Source of the DNA: Pyropia yezoensis
Taxonomy: Eukaryota > Rhodophyta > Bangiophyceae > Bangiales > Bangiaceae
Assembly: GCA_009829735.1 (NCBI GenBank)
Contig: CM020620.1
Coordinates: 21,488,020-21,552,019, forward strand
Direction of reading: 5' to 3'
DNA: 64,000 nt
Part shown: one piece after another, positions 60,505 through 64,000 of the stretch
Numbering within the stretch: the first letter of the stretch is position 1
How the letters are laid out: each line of letters opens with the position of its first letter
Notes under the pieces: generated by a model
Seen by the model: the letters and a program-made list of their open reading frames with translations, nothing else
Database searches by the model: none
What the model was told of the DNA's origin: nothing
Position numbers and translations under genes: made by a program

Positions 60505-62804
60505 CAGTCGGTAAGCAAAAATCATCGCCCGATCCGGAAACGAGCCTTTCGGCGGCCCGACTTCGCCGCGGCACACGCTCAGAGCGGCGAATCCTGTATC
60601 AGGAGGGAAGTGAATTTTGACGAGTGAAGCGCCACTTGTGCCCTTCCGGCCGCTATTAAGTCCTATTCCAGGGGCCCTGCTCCACTGGTCTACCTCCCGA
60701 CAAGCACGATGGTCGCCCAACGCACAAAGGTCACCCTGAGCCAGAAGGCTACCATTATTGAGCTCGCCACTAAGCGTTATTCCAACGGAGCCATCGCCGT
60801 CGCCACTGGCATCCCTGTCATCCGTGTCTCCTGGCTTGCTGCCAAGGCGCGCAAGGACGGTATGGCCAAGCAGCCAGAGACGCGGGGGCGCCCGGCTCTT
60901 CTGGGCCCCCGTGATGTGCGCGCTCTTGTGCGGCTGGCCAACGCCAACCGTTTTTTGTCGGCCGCCGGGCTGACTGGGGTGTTCAACCGTGGGCGCCCCG
61001 TGCCCGTCTCACGCCGGACGGTGCGACGCGCCCTGCGCGCGCAGGGCTACAAGTCTGCCATCCCCGAGCGCAAGCCCTTCGTGTCAGACAAAAACCAAGC
61101 GAGGCGTCGGGCGTGGGCCCGCACCCATAAGCACAAGGGGGCCGAGTGGGAGGCGGTTCTCTACACAGACGAGAGCAGTTTTGAAGTGCGCACAGTCAAC
61201 AAGCGCGCTCGTGTCTGGCGGCGCGCCGGGGAGCGCTTTACCCCCGCCTGTCTCCAACCTACCTTCAAAAGCTGCCGGCAGTCCATCATGGTGTGGAAGG
61301 GCTTCTCGGCGCGTGGTCGCACCACCCTGATGCTCGTCAAAGGCTCCATGAATTCGACCCAGTATGAGGGGGTCTTGGGCGACTCCAGCTTCCACCACGT
61401 TAAGGCCTATTTTGGGGCGCCTGACGCCGCCTGGCTTCAGGAGGACCTTGCTCCATGCCACGCATCCAAGTACAGCCGCAACGTCAAGGCCCAGCTCGGG
61501 TTTAAGTGCCTTCCCTGGGTAGGCCAGAGCCCAGACCTCAACCCGATGGAGAATGCATGGGACGAGCTCAAGCGCCGTCTGGCGGCCCGGGAGGAGCAGC
61601 CCGGGAGCAAGGGGGACCTCTATAAGGCCCTGTGTGAGGAGTGGGCGGCCATCCCTGACCCCTTCTTAGCCCGTCTGGTGGATTCGATGAAGCGCCGTGT
61701 GCGGTGTGTGATTGCCGCCGAGGGGATGGGGAGCAAATACTGAGCCGGGTATCCAACAGGCCTAGTTAAGAGGGCGTTTCTTGTGCAGCCTGGATTTCAC
61801 GGGCTCCCTTGACTCCTCATCGGCCAACGAAGATCAATTCGATCGCTCTGAGAGGCAATTCTGTCACAGCATTTGCTCAAGAGCGAGGTGTCAGGTCGTT
61901 TTCTTCCTTTGGGCCACAGGAAGTTGAAGAATGTACACGTGTTCACCTGCACCCGTTGTCGCGGCCGTGTGGGGCAGGTGAGAATAGAAAAGATTAGAAA
62001 AGAATGCATAGTGGAGAGTCAACCATTCGTCGAAGAACGGCTGCCGGAACGAAACACCACACCTTGGTGAAGTGCCACCCAGCCCACCTCATCCTCTCGC
62101 ACAGCGCCCAAAGGCCACCACCCTCGCCCGGGGCACCTCCCAAAGGCTCACTACCCGCCACACCCGGGGTTGGCGAGGTCAAATAGGGGTGGGCCCGGCG
62201 CAGGGGGCGTCATTTGACGTCTCGGGGGAGGGGCGGTCCCCCCATGAGTGTGACTCTACCACCTGTGGCGGATGTACGGTCCTCTGCATCTCGGAGGCTT
62301 TTCAACCCTCATAGTACATCTGCAGACGCTTCCCCAGGGCATATCAGAGATGTCTGAGAATGCCCGGGGTAACGGCGACAGGAATGGAGTTATTGAAGGG
62401 GGAAGGGCTGGCACCTTTAGACCCCGGAGGGGGGGCGGTTGAAGGGGGGGGCGTCAAGGCGACGGGAGGGGGGGGAGGGGTGGAAATGTCGTGCAAGGGG
62501 TTCGGTAGATTCAATCGCGGGGACACGCTCATGCGCAAAATCCGGGTGGCCGCGTCACCGGGGCTGCTCCAGACCGTCCCTCACAGCCTCTGTGGCCTGC
62601 GGTGAAAATTGGGGTCATGAAAAAACCCCAATTTTCTTCTCAGCCACTCACAGGGCTGCACGTTTCTTTGAGACGGTTGGTGTGAAGAATCCCAGGCTGC
62701 ACACCTTAACTAGGCATGCCAATGAGGCAACAATTTTCTTTGTGCACAATAAGTCGACTAGAGGTTTTGGATCAAATCGGGCAATGATTTCTGCTTACCG
62801 ACTG
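60505..62804 (+). mobile_element. Tc1/mariner-family DNA transposon, apparently complete
   Basis: The left end CAGTCGGTAAGCAAAAATCA and the reverse complement of the right end CAGTCGGTAAGCAGAAATCA continue in parallel for at least 29 bp with two mismatches. Both ends are flanked by TA (60503-60504 and 62805-62806), the Tc1 target. The 2300-bp element carries an intact transposase (60709-61743) and about 1 kb of non-coding right arm. The right arm contains a hairpin AAAATTGGGGT / ACCCCAATTTT (62605-62635) and an open but unrecognised frame. Confidence 0.88.
60709..61743 (+). CDS. Tc1-type DD34E transposase
   Basis: 344 aa from ATG 60709, uninterrupted. The N-terminal helix-turn-helix region (LSQKATIIELATKRYSNGAI) binds the terminal repeats, and a second HTH follows around RPVPVSRRTVRRALRAQGYK. 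The catalytic triad is D154 (YTDESSF), D246 (WLQEDLAPCHASK) and E281 (SPDLNPMENAWDELKRR), with exactly 34 residues between the second D and E: the Tc1 signature. In the second motif Leu replaces the more usual Asn (DLAPCH rather than DNAPCH). Length fits Tc1 (about 340 aa). With intact terminal repeats around it, the element may be autonomous. Confidence 0.93.
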   Translation: MVAQRTKVTLSQKATIIELATKRYSNGAIAVATGIPVIRVSWLAAKARKDGMAKQPETRGRPALLGPRDVRALVRLANANRFLSAAGLTGVFNRGRPVPVSRRTVRRALRAQGYKSAIPERKPFVSDKNQARRRAWARTHKHKGAEWEAVLYTDESSFEVRTVNKRARVWRRAGERFTPACLQPTFKSCRQSIMVWKGFSARGRTTLMLVKGSMNSTQYEGVLGDSSFHHVKAYFGAPDAAWLQEDLAPCHASKYSRNVKAQLGFKCLPWVGQSPDLNPMENAWDELKRRLAAREEQPGSKGDLYKALCEEWAAIPDPFLARLVDSMKRRVRCVIAAEGMGSKY

Positions 62805-64000
62805 TACACAAACAAGTTCCGAAGGACTCTCGGCTGGTCAGGTCAAATAATTTCGAGAACATCATATTCTTGGTTGCTGAATGTAGAGGGTTTTTGTCGA
62901 TCCGTTTGGTGGATATCTCGTGGATATCTCGTGGACATTTTGCGTTCCAGCAACGCTGGCAGCGGATCGGAAAACTCCTGCGCCCAGCTTGTTTTAGTCG
63001 ATTTGTTTTTGATGGAGTTTGCGGTTGTGGGTTTTCATTCCAATACAGTACTCGTTGGGTTGCCCCATATGTCACCGCCCAGTCTTCGTCCTCGCCCTCG
63101 TCTCCGCCCTCGCCCTCGTCCCCGCCCTCGGGCCCTCCCTCGTCCCCCTGCCCCAGTCTCCGTTTCGGTCCCGTCTCGCTTGAGCGGCCCGTTCTTGTCC
63201 TCGAAAGCAACCGGTTCTTCTGTAGGTAACAGCGATCCCACAGCCCTAAGGGAACAAAACCGCGACAAAACCGCGATGTCTGGCGTGTGGCACCCCGGAA
63301 CCGCGATCCACAAGCGCCCATCAGCGGATCACAGGGTCCTGGCAGCTGAGAAGACGTACAAGAGATTCTGATTGGCCCTCCAGAGAGTTCCAGGCTTTGC
63401 TGTCAGAATCATCCAGCTGATTCCAGAAACACGCAAGAATTCTCTGGAAGCATCCAATCAAAACTCGTGGAATCAAAAGACGGTGGTATTCTGCAGCGGC
63501 GCTGCGCACGACGGCTTGGGAGACATCCAGCTGGGCAGCGCCTGCACTCGCATGGGTATAAAGAACGACCCGGTGACGGCCAATGATGTGTTTCTTCGGA
63601 GGCACACTCGTCACCGCGTCTGAGCGCAGCACACTGGGTCACGGTGGGCAGCTCGTCGTGACCTCCTCGCGCCGCAGTTGCCCGCTTCTTTGCACCCCGC
63701 CACCCCCCCCTAGCCCGCCTCCCCCCCCTCTCTCTCCCCCTCGACACCCCTCCCTCTCTTTCCCCATCAACCCCCCTCCTCCCTCTTCTGCGAGAACGGC
63801 AATTCTCCCCCCCAAATGGCCAACCTAAGGGCTTGCTACTGTGCCTTGTGCAGCGGGGGGGTACAGGGTGGCTTCTCCTCTGTGCCTGAGAGGACCTGGT
63901 TTCAGCACCGCCAGAGAGCCAGAGGTCGCCTCCCCCGGCAGCGGACGCACGAGACGACAAGTGCTGCCCCCGCGGCGGCGTCCGCCGCGCGAGTGCGCCC
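62805..64000. other. Window end: simple repeats, no gene recognised
   Basis: A tandem motif of the form CGCCCTCGTCC runs from about 63080 to 63150. An interrupted inverted repeat (CCAGAGAGTTCC near 63381 and GAATTCTCTGG near 63436) is present. A C/T-rich segment covers about 63695-63790. Open frames on both strands here show no domains. Confidence 0.4.

Noticed and set aside
1-64000. CRISPR arrays or bacterial operons
   Set aside because: No regularly spaced repeats were seen. Introns, SR protein, chromodomain retroelements and a USP show that the DNA is eukaryotic.

Overview
The window looks like nuclear DNA from a photosynthetic eukaryote. It is very GC-rich, and its host genes have few short introns. 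Two tandem nuclear genes encode the photosystem II subunit PsbM behind a plastid-transit-like leader; psbM is a plastid gene in green plants. These traits together suggest a red alga of the Bangiales type (Porphyra/Pyropia-like). That assignment is inference from gene content and composition, not a match to a known genome.

Host genes fill positions 1-31,043. In order: a DnaJ-type zinc-finger protein (+), a two-exon glutathione S-transferase (-), two three-exon psbM genes (+), a low-complexity DP-family (E2F partner) transcription factor (-), a protein with a bZIP-like basic region (+), a decayed RAD3-type helicase fragment (+), a USP10-like ubiquitin protease (+), a SURF4/Erv29-like cargo receptor (+), an RS2Z-type SR splicing factor (+), cytosolic aspartyl-tRNA synthetase (-) and a divergently transcribed F-box/WD40 protein (+). 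Long G or C homopolymers crowd 8.7-14.4 kb, 20-21.5 kb and other spots, and several frames appear to change at them.

Positions 31,749-57,600 form a stack of transposons. The oldest layer is a decayed Tnp2/Plavaka-like (CACTA-type) DNA transposase. It is split by a Ty3/gypsy chromodomain retrotransposon (element 1; LTRs 33,757-34,227 and 54,100-54,570). Element 1 is interrupted by a second Ty3/gypsy element (element 2; 39,960-50,916; near-identical 363-bp LTRs; GGTCC target duplication) and by a solo LTR of element 1's own family (53,069-53,537; TACAG duplication). Removing each insertion with one target-site copy rejoins the interrupted reading frame at all three junctions.

The most unusual feature is that both Ty3 elements carry a long antisense ORF (about 662 and 767 codons) between pol and the 3' LTR. 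The two predicted proteins share a weak but gap-free block, which suggests an ancient antisense accessory gene in this lineage.

Positions 57,600-64,000 hold a Pro-rich hypothetical ORF, a C-rich minisatellite and an apparently complete Tc1/mariner element (60,505-62,804) with an intact DD34E transposase and terminal inverted repeats. A 119-bp MITE lies between the two psbM genes.
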